DNA of 64,000 nt, taken from positions 1-64,000 of the forward strand of contig NZ_BFAZ01000009.1 in the NCBI RefSeq assembly GCF_003114815.1, read 5' to 3'. Each line of letters opens with the position of its first letter. Within the stretch, counting starts at the first letter, position 1. A program made the position numbers and the translations under genes. The stretch comes from Leptospira ellinghausenii. Lineage in GTDB: Bacteria; Spirochaetota; Leptospiria; Leptospirales; Leptospiraceae. Below, piece after piece: positions 28,637 through 37,305 of the stretch. The notes beneath the pieces were generated by a model. That model saw only the letters and a program-made list of their open reading frames with translations, had not been told where the DNA came from and ran no database searches.

Positions 28637-29757
28637 TATTTACTAGCGTTATATGCCTTAATTGCACTCAACACTTCATCCATTTCCGAACTTGTCATAT
28701 AAGCAAAGAGTGGAAAATTAAGAACTGATTTTGAAATCCGGCGAGCATTTCCCTCGTTTCCAAATCGTTCCATGAGATATGGTTTAGCACCTGGTTGGTC
28801 TGACATCGCACCTGGATAGATGTTTCCAAAACCAATTCCTTTTTCTTTTAAGACTGCTTCAATTTTGGGACGAACTTCTGGATCCACCAATGTCACGTTA
28901 CAATATCCATTTTCATCATACCCTTTTGGTGGTTGGATCACTCCAATCCCAAGTCCTGGTAATTCCTTATAATAGATGTTTTGTGAAGACTTTCGTGATT
29001 CAATTCTCTTTTGTAAGTGTTTGAGTGATAGATTGAGAAATGCTGCTTGTAAGGAATCAAGTCTTGAGTTCCAACCAACAAGTCCGTGTTCGTAATGGGA
29101 TGTTCTTCCGTGGTTCACAAGACGTCTTGTGACGACTGACAATTCTTCATCATTTGTGAATACAGCACCACCATCACCAGCGGCACCTAACACCTTTGCA
29201 GGGTAAAAGGAAGTTGTTGAGATCAGCGCCTCTTTGTAGAGAGATTTTCCATTGTGTTTAACACCAAAACACTGTGCTCCGTCTTCTATGAGGGCCACAT
29301 TTTTTTCTTTGCAGAACTTACGGAGTTCTTCAATCTTTGCAGTTCCCCAACCATATAAATGAACAACAAGAGCTGCCTTTGGTTTTACTTTTTCCACAGC
29401 TTCTTGGAACACTTGGAAATCCATTTGTAAATCCACTGGGTTTGTATCCACTGTGTAAGGATCTCCTCCCACATTCACAACAGCTTCGAAAGTCGCCCAA
29501 AAAGTAGAGTCAGGTAATAATACTTTATCACCACGACCCACTCCAACAGCGCGTAACGCGAGTTGTAAGGCATCGGTTCCATTTGCACAACCAATCGCAT
29601 ATTTGGTTTCAGCCCAAGTGGCAAGGTTTGTTTCTAAATCAGTAACTTCATTTCCGCCAATGAACTGTGCGTTTTCTGACATGGACTTTACTTTTTCATT
29701 CCAGGTGTCCAAAAATCCTGGTTCAAATCGTTTGATATCTATAAATGGAACTGCCAT
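28636..29757 (-). CDS. DegT/DnrJ/EryC1-type sugar aminotransferase
   Basis: The 373-aa PLP enzyme makes amino sugars from keto sugars, usually on nucleotide-linked intermediates for surface polysaccharide. Family motifs: [40 protein letters not shown], and the PLP-Lys region [40 protein letters not shown] contacts substrate. No other sugar-nucleotide genes adjoin it, which is unusual; the neighbours are membrane proteins and pdxA, whose product feeds PLP synthesis. Confidence 0.93.
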   Translation of the reverse strand: MAVPFIDIKRFEPGFLDTWNEKVKSMSENAQFIGGNEVTDLETNLATWAETKYAIGCANGTDALQLALRAVGVGRGDKVLLPDSTFWATFEAVVNVGGDPYTVDTNPVDLQMDFQVFQEAVEKVKPKAALVVHLYGWGTAKIEELRKFCKEKNVALIEDGAQCFGVKHNGKSLYKEALISTTSFYPAKVLGAAGDGGAVFTNDEELSVVTRRLVNHGRTSHYEHGLVGWNSRLDSLQAAFLNLSLKHLQKRIESRKSSQNIYYKELPGLGIGVIQPPKGYDENGYCNVTLVDPEVRPKIEAVLKEKGIGFGNIYPGAMSDQPGAKPYLMERFGNEGNARRISKSVLNFPLFAYMTSSEMDEVLSAIKAYNASK

Positions 29758-29772
29758 TTTTCGCCCTTTTCT

Positions 29773-30195
29773 TTATTTATTTGCAAATATTTGATGAAGC
29801 CATTCATTGAACTCTTTTGAATACAAGGTCCAAAGAAAAAATAATGCCCAATACAGAACCGTCCCATACGCGAGTGCAGGAATCAAGGTTTTACTTAAAT
29901 GATTGGATGCGGAATAATAAATTCGGATGAGAACAAGGGGCCATAAAAAAAACAAAAACACATAAATGGAATTCCCCATGGCAGAAATCCATTGGAGCAC
30001 TTCCCCTTTGGGGTTTTCCTTCCATCTCGTGACCCCAAGCCAAAATTCAGGGAAAAATTGAACGAGGTAAAAACAGAACACAAGGAAGAAAAAGAATTTC
30101 CAATGTGGTTCTAGATCCTTTCGAAAAAAAGTGAGAAGCAGTCCCACAAACCAAATGAATAAAACGGGAAATGCTAAGGTTTCCAAAAGAGTCAT
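29773..30195 (-). CDS. small integral membrane protein, unknown function
   Basis: The 140-aa product from ATG 30195 has four hydrophobic segments (LAFPVLFIWFVGLLLTF, FFFFLVFCFYLVQFFP, SIYVFLFFLWPLVLIRIYY, LAYGTVLYWALFFLWTLY). A TTG at 30219 within the pdxA end is an alternative start that would add eight residues. No family is recognised. It sits between pdxA and the aminotransferase in a tightly packed cluster. Confidence 0.6.
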   Translation of the reverse strand: MTLLETLAFPVLFIWFVGLLLTFFRKDLEPHWKFFFFLVFCFYLVQFFPEFWLGVTRWKENPKGEVLQWISAMGNSIYVFLFFLWPLVLIRIYYSASNHLSKTLIPALAYGTVLYWALFFLWTLYSKEFNEWLHQIFANK

Positions 30196-30202
30196 ATTGG
30201 TT

Positions 30203-31132
30203 TTATTTTGTCTCCACAAGTCGTTCTAAACAGGAGATGAGTCCCGTGGGATCAGCACATCCTTTTCCGGCAATACCAAATGCGGTTCCATGGTCAGGGG
30301 ACACACGTGTGAAATCCAGTCCTAAGGTTATATTCACACCCTTCTTTCCTTCAAGCAATTTAAATGGGATGAGGCCTTGGTCATGGTAACCTGCCAAATA
30401 CAAATCGTACAGTTTCGTTCCTGGTAAAAATGCAGAATCGGCAGAAAGTGGACCTTCCACAGTCAATTTTGCCTTTCGGAGAACTCCCACTCCCGTTTTT
30501 AAAATTGTGATTTCTTCTGTTCCAATTTTTCCACCTTCCCCTGCATGCGGGTTTAGGCCTAGGTAACCGATGGTTGGGTGATTCAGGTAAGGAGAACGAA
30601 GGATCGCATTTTTCAGTTCTTTCCAATCGAATGTTTTTAGTTCTTTCACAACATCCTTCAAGGGGACATGGGTGGTTAACGGAATCACATTCAGCTTTTC
30701 CCCAGACATCATCATAAAGGTAGGTCGTTTATAAGTCTCTGCCAAAGTTTCCGTATGGCCACGAAATCCTTTCACCCCAGCTTTTTGTACCCACTCTTTG
30801 GAGAGCGGGAGAGTGATGAGGTCCCCTCCATATTGTTTTTGGAAGTCGATGGCCGCAAGGAGTGAATCGTATGCCATTTTCCCTGAGGATTTGGATGGTT
30901 TCCCAAGGACAAAGGATTTTGGTTTTCCGCTCCCCCAAGAAATCGAATAGAATCCAGGTTCACCTACGGGTTTTGTGAGCTGTTTGGCCTTGGAAAGGGT
31001 TTGGTTGTGAGGCCCTCGGATGAGATAAATACGGTGGTGTTTTCCTAAGGATTCTAAGATCGGGAAGGAAGAACCCAAAAGTTCATAATTGATACTCGTC
31101 GGGTCCCCTTCCGAAATGAAGATGGTTTTCAA
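30203..31132 (-). CDS. pdxA: 4-hydroxythreonine-4-phosphate dehydrogenase
   Basis: The 309-aa NAD-dependent enzyme of the DXP-dependent pyridoxal phosphate pathway. The family signature regions are present: GFRGHTETLAET, IPLTTHVPLKDV, GLNPHAGEGGKIGTEE, GPLSADSAF and the metal/substrate motif YHDQGLIPFKLL. The start is TTG, immediately after the bactofilin stop codon; no ATG is possible because a stop lies just upstream, so expression is probably coupled to the bactofilin. Length is normal for the family. Confidence 0.95.
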   Translation of the reverse strand: MKTIFISEGDPTSINYELLGSSFPILESLGKHHRIYLIRGPHNQTLSKAKQLTKPVGEPGFYSISWGSGKPKSFVLGKPSKSSGKMAYDSLLAAIDFQKQYGGDLITLPLSKEWVQKAGVKGFRGHTETLAETYKRPTFMMMSGEKLNVIPLTTHVPLKDVVKELKTFDWKELKNAILRSPYLNHPTIGYLGLNPHAGEGGKIGTEEITILKTGVGVLRKAKLTVEGPLSADSAFLPGTKLYDLYLAGYHDQGLIPFKLLEGKKGVNITLGLDFTRVSPDHGTAFGIAGKGCADPTGLISCLERLVETK

Positions 31133-31573
31133 TTATTCTTTGGCGTTTGGTTGTTTCCCAAAAATCTTTTCAACGCTGAGCGAATCTTTGGAGTATTCCA
31201 ATTCGATGAGGTCTTTTGCACTGTGTTTGAGGTCATTGGAAATCATACAACGACCTTCTAAGATCACCCCGTTTTGGATGATGAGTTCGGGAGTTTTGAT
31301 GTCCCCAAGAATTTTGGAAGTAGGAAGGAGCATCACACGGTTTCTTGCCGTCACGTTTCCCACCACAATCCCTTCTACGATCACACTCGCAGCTGTAATA
31401 TTGGTTTTGACCTTTCCTGTTACCCCGATGTAGAGGTGTTCGGCTTGGAGGGATTTTCCCTCGAATTTACCGTCAATTTTGAGAGATCCATTGATGAAGA
31501 ATTTTCCGTTGAAGTAAGAATTCTCTCCAATAGTTGAATTGGTAACTTCGGTCTGATTTTTGACTAATGCCAT
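31133..31573 (-). CDS. bactofilin
   Basis: The 146-aa beta-helix cytoskeletal protein (bactofilin family, formerly DUF583) polymerises without nucleotide. The repeating strand pattern is clear: INGSLKIDGKFEGKSLQAEH, LYIGVTGKVKTNITAASVIV, EGIVVGNVTARNRVMLLPTS, LGDIKTPELIIQNGVILEGR. Short polar tails flank the core. In Leptospira biflexa a bactofilin has been linked to the helical pitch of the cell, so a shape role is plausible; which paralogue this is cannot be told. It directly adjoins pdxA. Confidence 0.93.
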   Translation of the reverse strand: MALVKNQTEVTNSTIGENSYFNGKFFINGSLKIDGKFEGKSLQAEHLYIGVTGKVKTNITAASVIVEGIVVGNVTARNRVMLLPTSKILGDIKTPELIIQNGVILEGRCMISNDLKHSAKDLIELEYSKDSLSVEKIFGKQPNAKE

Positions 31574-31641
31574 GCGTTTGCGAGTCCGTGTATGTGATTT
31601 TTCACAGTGTCCTCTTTCCCCCTAGGAATGAAAAGGTTTTT

Positions 31642-32415
31642 TTACTTTCGAAACGACGGGAGACGAATCAAATCACATGCCTCTTCGGCAAATTCCTCAA
31701 ATTCGCGGAGTCCTTCCATAATGGAACGGCCTTCCAGAACCGTTGCCTTTTCAAAACGTGGATTGAATTTGATAGGTTCTTCCATGTTCATGATGACATT
31801 GTTTCCATCTTTTATGTCATTGTTTACGGCAACAAGGAAGTCACGGAACTTACCCAAGGTCTCAAAAGACTCAGCAATGAAAATCCTGGATTGTTTGTTT
31901 TTCATCCGAGAGAGCTGTTCGCGAAACTCTTGTTTGTCTGCTGCCGCATACTCTTCAATTGTTTCCACAAGGATCTTCATATTCCGACGTAGGTTCTCCA
32001 TATATTTTAATACAGAGTCACGTTCTGTTGCATGGGAATAATCAAATTTGATATGAGCATCCCCAAGGATTGGAATGTATTCCAAATCCATAATATTAAT
32101 GAGGGTTCCAATTTGGTTGATTTCACTATCATTGGAATTGGGAGTGATTTTCATCACAGGGTATTGTGAAATGATTTTGTGTTTGAGGTTTTCTGGATTT
32201 TCTTCTCTTGTCTTCGCATTTCGCATCGTTTGTTCCAAGTTATCTGGAATTCCATCCGGTGAAACTTCTTGCATACGACGTCTGTAACGTTCGATGTCAA
32301 AGGCTACACGTTCTTTTTGAAGATCGTTTTTTGCGTTACGTTCAATTTTCTCCAAATTCCTTAGCATTTTCTGCAATTTGGAGAGTTCCATGATCTGTTC
32401 TTGCGTAAGAGGCAT
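31642..32415 (-). CDS. coiled-coil cytoplasmic protein, unknown function
   Basis: The 257-aa product lacks a signal or membrane segment. The first 75 residues are charged helices (MELSKLQKMLRNLEKIERNA, RVAFDIERYRRRMQEV), the middle holds INQIGTLINIMDLEYIPILG, and a second helical part follows (LKYMENLRRNMKILVETIEE). No family is recognised. It abuts the upstream 399-aa gene (stop next to start) and lies 68 bases before the bactofilin, so a role beside the bactofilin is a reasonable guess. Confidence 0.65.
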   Translation of the reverse strand: MPLTQEQIMELSKLQKMLRNLEKIERNAKNDLQKERVAFDIERYRRRMQEVSPDGIPDNLEQTMRNAKTREENPENLKHKIISQYPVMKITPNSNDSEINQIGTLINIMDLEYIPILGDAHIKFDYSHATERDSVLKYMENLRRNMKILVETIEEYAAADKQEFREQLSRMKNKQSRIFIAESFETLGKFRDFLVAVNNDIKDGNNVIMNMEEPIKFNPRFEKATVLEGRSIMEGLREFEEFAEEACDLIRLPSFRK

Positions 32416-33615
32416 TTATTCCCAACCTTCCGGTAATGTAATGGATTCATGACCGTTCTCGAGCGATCGTTTGATGGCAGAACTTAAATTGTTATCCCCT
32501 TTTTCTAATAAAACTCTCCAATACAAATTGAGAGCCAGTGGTAAGTGTTTGAGCCTACCAGATTTTTGATAGAGCTTTAAAAACTGATCATATTCTTTTT
32601 TCACAAACTGAATACAAGCAAGTTGTAACGGGATCAGATACGAATAAGGTTTTAAATTATATTCAGCTGTTAGTTCCCTTTCAAACTGTTCCCCTTCATT
32701 CTTAAACCTCACCACGGTATCAATACATGGGTTCATTGTATGTGAGAGTTCATACCCAAACTCATTACCACTCATCCAATCCCCACGAAGTTCAGTTTCT
32801 AAGTTTGTTTGGTATTTCAAAAAATCAGGATGAGGCAAATAACGTTTTGCATACCGAAGTGCAGAAAAAGGTGGAATTTTACCATAGGAAACCAACTGGA
32901 ACTTTTCCTTTTCCCAAGATTCCCATTCATCATAAAATCCAATCATAAACTTCCAAACACGAAAGGATTCCTTTTCAGGCAACAAACCAAGTTCAATGGC
33001 ATGGAACAAAACACCTACAAGTTGCCAATGGGATTCTAGTAAGGCCGCATCCACTAATGTTGGAAAATGGATTCTTTCAAATTTGCCCTTTGCATATTCA
33101 ACTAACATATGCAAGATGGAGCTCTCAAAAGGAACCTCCGAATATTCCCAACCTAGTAGTGTTAAAAAACGACGGTTGTCATCGGATTGCCCAAAAAACT
33201 CTTTTGTAGTGAGAACCCATTTCCGAAATTCAGGAACATTTCCTTCATACAAAAGCCCATAACCAATGAGTTCCCAATCCTCTCGTTCCATTTCCTCAAA
33301 TTCACGGTTTTGGCAGAGTTTCCAAATCCGTTCAAAACTTGTTTTTGGGAAAGCCGTAGGTGATTGTAAAACAGGATCGTGGAAACGAAGGCTCGCATCA
33401 TTTTCGGAAAGGACCGAACAAAGGCTGAACCCCCCAGAGAAATCGGTCGATAAATAAAAGAGATAGTTTGCAAAACGAGACTGGTTGCCTGAAAAAAAGG
33501 CACGAAGGTCTGGCCATAACTCCTGAAGAGAACCTTTTTTAGGGATTTCTTCTGTTGGATGGAATTCGATTCTGTATTCTGGCCAGCGCAGTTTGTATTC
33601 TGTTTGTAAGCTCAT
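32416..33615 (-). CDS. conserved-type protein, unknown function
   Basis: The 399-aa soluble product is rich in Trp, Phe and Glu, with helical pairs that suggest a TPR- or Sel1-like repeat solenoid (WKLCQNREFEEMEREDWELI, ALLESHWQLVGVLFHAIELG, FLKLYQKSGRLKHLPLALNL). There is no signal peptide. It heads the seven-gene minus-strand cluster and is divergent from the lytic transglycosylase. No family can be named. Confidence 0.6.
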   Translation of the reverse strand: MSLQTEYKLRWPEYRIEFHPTEEIPKKGSLQELWPDLRAFFSGNQSRFANYLFYLSTDFSGGFSLCSVLSENDASLRFHDPVLQSPTAFPKTSFERIWKLCQNREFEEMEREDWELIGYGLLYEGNVPEFRKWVLTTKEFFGQSDDNRRFLTLLGWEYSEVPFESSILHMLVEYAKGKFERIHFPTLVDAALLESHWQLVGVLFHAIELGLLPEKESFRVWKFMIGFYDEWESWEKEKFQLVSYGKIPPFSALRYAKRYLPHPDFLKYQTNLETELRGDWMSGNEFGYELSHTMNPCIDTVVRFKNEGEQFERELTAEYNLKPYSYLIPLQLACIQFVKKEYDQFLKLYQKSGRLKHLPLALNLYWRVLLEKGDNNLSSAIKRSLENGHESITLPEGWE

Positions 33616-33663
33616 AAGGAGGGGAACCTTCCCTCTCTAAATTCGTAATCATAGGAAGTATGC

Positions 33664-35931
33664 ATGAGGCATTTTTGGTTAGCAAGTAGAATTCTTCTCT
33701 TTTTCACAACATCATTACTTGCCGAAACAGACCTTCAGTATTTAATCAAGTCCCACCAATGGGGAGAAATCGAATCTCATTTCAGAAATACAACCCCATC
33801 CAGAGAAAGTGAAGTATACACTCTCATTGAATTCCATGAAAAATCACCTAACGGAGACAAGGAGAAACGGTTTCGGTATTTGTTATCTCTCATCCGAGGT
33901 GTTTTTGTCACCGATGCAAATGAAGAAGAAGTAAGGAAGATCCTCACTCAAACTATGCCTTTCCAAACCACTCTTTTCAAATTGAGTTATTGGAAATTGT
34001 ACAATGAGATCACAGCAAAAAACTTTTTAACTCCTATGGAACGGATTCAATTTTTGAATCGGCTCAATATGGAAGAAGATCCTATTTGTCGAAAAGTATT
34101 AGATGAACAAATCCGATTACTTGCATCGAACAACCAGTGGAAGGAAATTATTGAAAAAGTCCAATCCATCCAAGATTCTCACAAACGTTACCTATTAACA
34201 GGTGATAGTTTGTATCGATATGGGAAAGCAAAACTCATTTTAGGAGATGAAAAAGGTGCTACAGAAGAATGGCTTGGTTGTTTACAAAAAGAAGGACTTC
34301 TTGACCAAACAGTTCAAATGATCGCTTCCGATTGGAGCAAATACAAAGGTAGTGGCAGTATTTTACAATTAAGTCCATCTGAACTCACCTTATTTTTACC
34401 TGCTATCAATTCAAATGACAAAGAAGCTTTGTTTCGTTCCAGGCCTGAACTTTTTTCAAGTCGTCTAAATTATTACGAAGGGTTTAAACACCTAACATCT
34501 GTCCTGACTAAAGTAGGAAAAACAAATGAACTCTTTCGAGTATTACGTGCCAATAAATCCTTTGTAGATATGGATTCGTCTTGGATTGTATCACTTGCCG
34601 ACACTTTATACCAACAAAACAAATTCCAACAAGCCATCGAACTTTTAAAAACCTTTCCAGGCAAAGATGCTGGGTATTACCGTGTGCTCGCTGCTTCCTA
34701 CGACAGATTAGGAGACAAGGAACTGTATTTTGAAAATCTAATTTTATACTTAGGCAAATACCCTTTTAATTTATTTTACCAAGACCGACTGATCGAATAC
34801 TTAGTCGATCGTAATGGTGAAAAATCCCATTATGCACCTCTCGCCAAATTTGAAAGGGCTCTCGCTGAGATCCCAAACTTACCCGTCAAAGGAAGGCTTG
34901 TGTATTGGTATTTACGTTCCTTAAAGGAAAATGGGGAAACGGAACGATTCAAAAAAGAATTAAAACGATACTATGCGCTTTGCCCAGGTTCCTATTACAC
35001 TCGTGTGATCAGAGAAGAGTTTTTATCTACAATCAAAGAATCCAACAAACCGGAAAACCCAACTTATAATAAAGAATATTTGTTTGAATATCTATCTTAC
35101 ACAGCTGGTATTCCAGAAGAATCGGGTGCCCTCATTGGACGTAACTTAGGATTTGTCTATCCGAAAGATTCTTATGAACTCGGAAATAAATTGGGAGGTA
35201 TGAGTTCAAGGATCCAAGGCCACAAACTTTTGAACCTAGCCAAAGAATACTTTCGTGTAGGGGAAGATAGCCTGGGTCTCCATCTAGTCAACTTCCATGT
35301 GAAAAGAGAAAATTTATCGGAAGACGAAAAAGATGAAATTTTAGTGGGGATTGGAGACCTTACACGTAACACCTATTATTCGGCATTTCATACACGGTCT
35401 TTACTCAAACGTTACCTCATCCCCGACGATCCGATTTTACTTCCCACTTCCCTTTCCGTTCGGATGTATCCAAGGCCTCACCAAAATTTAGTATCCAAGT
35501 ATGCGAGTGAAAATGGAATCTCGGAAGACAATGTTTACGCTCTTATGCGCCAAGAATCATTTTTCAAAGAGACTGCAACATCTAGGTCAAATGCTCGTGG
35601 TCTTATGCAAATCATGCCAGCCACAGGACGAGAATTGGCACATAGGATGGGAATTGTTTCCTATTCTCTCTATGAACCCGAAACTTCCATCCGCCTAGGA
35701 ACAAAATTTTTAGCCTATTTGCTCAAATCGAATGGGAATGAATTGAAATGGGCATCCATTGCTTACAACGGTGGTCCAGGGAATTTACGAAAATGGAAAA
35801 AATCTGTCTACTCTGGCGATTTTAATCATTTTCTGGAAGACTTACCGTACAAAGAATCAAGGGACTATTGTCGCATTGTGGTTTCGAATTACTACGCATA
35901 CGATATCATGAAAAAATACCACAAGTTGTAA
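33664..35931 (+). CDS. soluble lytic murein transglycosylase (Slt-type)
   Basis: The 755-aa periplasmic enzyme cleaves peptidoglycan glycan strands with 1,6-anhydro product. It has a signal peptide (LASRILLFFTTSLLAET), a long helical superstructure of TPR-like pairs (about 30-600) and a C-terminal SLT domain with the catalytic Glu in ALMRQESFF, then SNARGLMQIMPATG and the AYNGGPGNLRKW motif. The order matches E. coli Slt70, though it is about 100 residues longer. Start ATG 33664 directly precedes the signal. Confidence 0.93.
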   Translation: MRHFWLASRILLFFTTSLLAETDLQYLIKSHQWGEIESHFRNTTPSRESEVYTLIEFHEKSPNGDKEKRFRYLLSLIRGVFVTDANEEEVRKILTQTMPFQTTLFKLSYWKLYNEITAKNFLTPMERIQFLNRLNMEEDPICRKVLDEQIRLLASNNQWKEIIEKVQSIQDSHKRYLLTGDSLYRYGKAKLILGDEKGATEEWLGCLQKEGLLDQTVQMIASDWSKYKGSGSILQLSPSELTLFLPAINSNDKEALFRSRPELFSSRLNYYEGFKHLTSVLTKVGKTNELFRVLRANKSFVDMDSSWIVSLADTLYQQNKFQQAIELLKTFPGKDAGYYRVLAASYDRLGDKELYFENLILYLGKYPFNLFYQDRLIEYLVDRNGEKSHYAPLAKFERALAEIPNLPVKGRLVYWYLRSLKENGETERFKKELKRYYALCPGSYYTRVIREEFLSTIKESNKPENPTYNKEYLFEYLSYTAGIPEESGALIGRNLGFVYPKDSYELGNKLGGMSSRIQGHKLLNLAKEYFRVGEDSLGLHLVNFHVKRENLSEDEKDEILVGIGDLTRNTYYSAFHTRSLLKRYLIPDDPILLPTSLSVRMYPRPHQNLVSKYASENGISEDNVYALMRQESFFKETATSRSNARGLMQIMPATGRELAHRMGIVSYSLYEPETSIRLGTKFLAYLLKSNGNELKWASIAYNGGPGNLRKWKKSVYSGDFNHFLEDLPYKESRDYCRIVVSNYYAYDIMKKYHKL

Positions 35932-35957
35932 AAAATGGCTTTTCCCCTCCCTTTCCC

Positions 35958-35981
35958 CTGTCTATTCTTTGAAATAGACAG
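35958..35981 (+). promoter_or_regulatory. hairpin in the gltA leader
   Basis: CTGTCTATT (35958-35966) and AATAGACAG (35973-35981) form a perfect 9-base stem with a 6-base loop, 11 bases before the gltA ribosome site (GGAGAAG). There is no T-run, so it is either a weak terminator of the transglycosylase gene or a structured leader or protein-binding dyad for gltA. Confidence 0.4.
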
Positions 35982-35999
35982 AGATATACAGGAGAAGAT

Positions 36000-37289
36000 A
36001 TGTCCGAAAAGGCTATTCTGAAAGTGGATGGAAAAGAGTATGAACTTCCGATTGTAGCGGGAAGTGAAGACGAGAAGGCAATTGATATTACAAAACTCCG
36101 CCAATTGTCCGGTTATGTTACGATTGATTCCGGTTATTTAAATACAGGTGCATGTACAAGTGAAATCACCTTTTTGGATGGGGAAAAAGGAATTTTAAGA
36201 TACCGTGGAATTCCCATCGAAGATTTAGCAGCAAAGTCAACCTTTACAGAAGTTGCTCACTTACTCATATATGGAAAACTTCCAAATGATACGAGACTCA
36301 AAGAATGGAATAGTTCGATTACCAAACACACAATGATCCATGAAGACCTCAAACGTCTCTTCAATGGGTTTCCAAAAGATGGACACCCGATGGCGATCAT
36401 GTCTTGTATGATGGGTTGTTTGTCCACTTACTACCAAGATAGTTACGATCCAATGAATGAGGAACATAGAGAAATTTCCATCATTCGCCTACTTGCAAAA
36501 TTTCCAACCATCGCAGCGTATGCGTATAAAAAGTCGATTGGCCAACCTATCATCCATCCATTAAACGAATTGGATTATGCGTCTAACTTTCTCAATATGA
36601 TGTTTGCTGTTCCTGCAGAAGACTATCACATCGATCCAGAGATTGTTTCCGCACTCAACTTACTCCTCATCTTACACGCAGACCACGAACAAAACTGTTC
36701 TACATCTACGGTGCGTCTCGTGGGATCATCACTTGCTAACTTGTATGGTGCCATTTCTGCAGGGATCCTTGCTCTTTGGGGGCCTCGCCATGGTGGAGCC
36801 AACCAAGAAGTTTTGGAGATGTTAGAAGGAATCAAAAAAAGTGGTTTGTCTGTGAAAAAAATCGTAGAACAAGCCAAAGACAAAAACTCAAGTTTCCGAC
36901 TGAATGGATTTGGACACCGTGTTTACAAAAACTTTGACCCACGTGCCAAAATCATCAAAGTTGCTTGTGACAAAGTGTTAAACAAACTTGGAATCAAAGA
37001 CCCACTCCTTGACATCGCAAAAGAATTAGAAGAAGCAGCTCTCAATGATCCATACTTTGTAGAAAGAAAACTCTATCCAAACGTAGACTTCTACTCTGGT
37101 ATCATTTACCGAGCACTCGGAATTCCTACTAACATGTTCACTGTGATGTTTGCTATGGGAAGATTACCTGGTTGGATTGCACAATGGAAAGAGATGATTG
37201 AAGACCCGAACCTAAAAATTGGTCGTCCAAGACAAATTTACACTGGTCCAAAAGAAATTTCTTACGAAACAGCAAAAAAACAAGCGTAA
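36000..37289 (+). CDS. gltA: citrate synthase (type II)
   Basis: The 429-aa enzyme condenses oxaloacetate and acetyl-CoA. The N-terminal domain of the hexameric type II form is present (LKVDGKEYELPI, GACTSEITFLDGEKGILRYR). Catalytic regions: LHADHEQNCSTSTVRLVGSS, GPRHGGANQEVLEML, GFGHRVYKNFDPRAK and VDFYSGIIYRALGIP. The ATG at 36000 follows GGAGAAG. It is an ordinary housekeeping gene, preceded by a hairpin and followed by another hairpin that covers the next start codon. Confidence 0.97.
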   Translation: MSEKAILKVDGKEYELPIVAGSEDEKAIDITKLRQLSGYVTIDSGYLNTGACTSEITFLDGEKGILRYRGIPIEDLAAKSTFTEVAHLLIYGKLPNDTRLKEWNSSITKHTMIHEDLKRLFNGFPKDGHPMAIMSCMMGCLSTYYQDSYDPMNEEHREISIIRLLAKFPTIAAYAYKKSIGQPIIHPLNELDYASNFLNMMFAVPAEDYHIDPEIVSALNLLLILHADHEQNCSTSTVRLVGSSLANLYGAISAGILALWGPRHGGANQEVLEMLEGIKKSGLSVKKIVEQAKDKNSSFRLNGFGHRVYKNFDPRAKIIKVACDKVLNKLGIKDPLLDIAKELEEAALNDPYFVERKLYPNVDFYSGIIYRALGIPTNMFTVMFAMGRLPGWIAQWKEMIEDPNLKIGRPRQIYTGPKEISYETAKKQA

Positions 37290-37305
37290 GACGATACAAA
37301 CAAAA

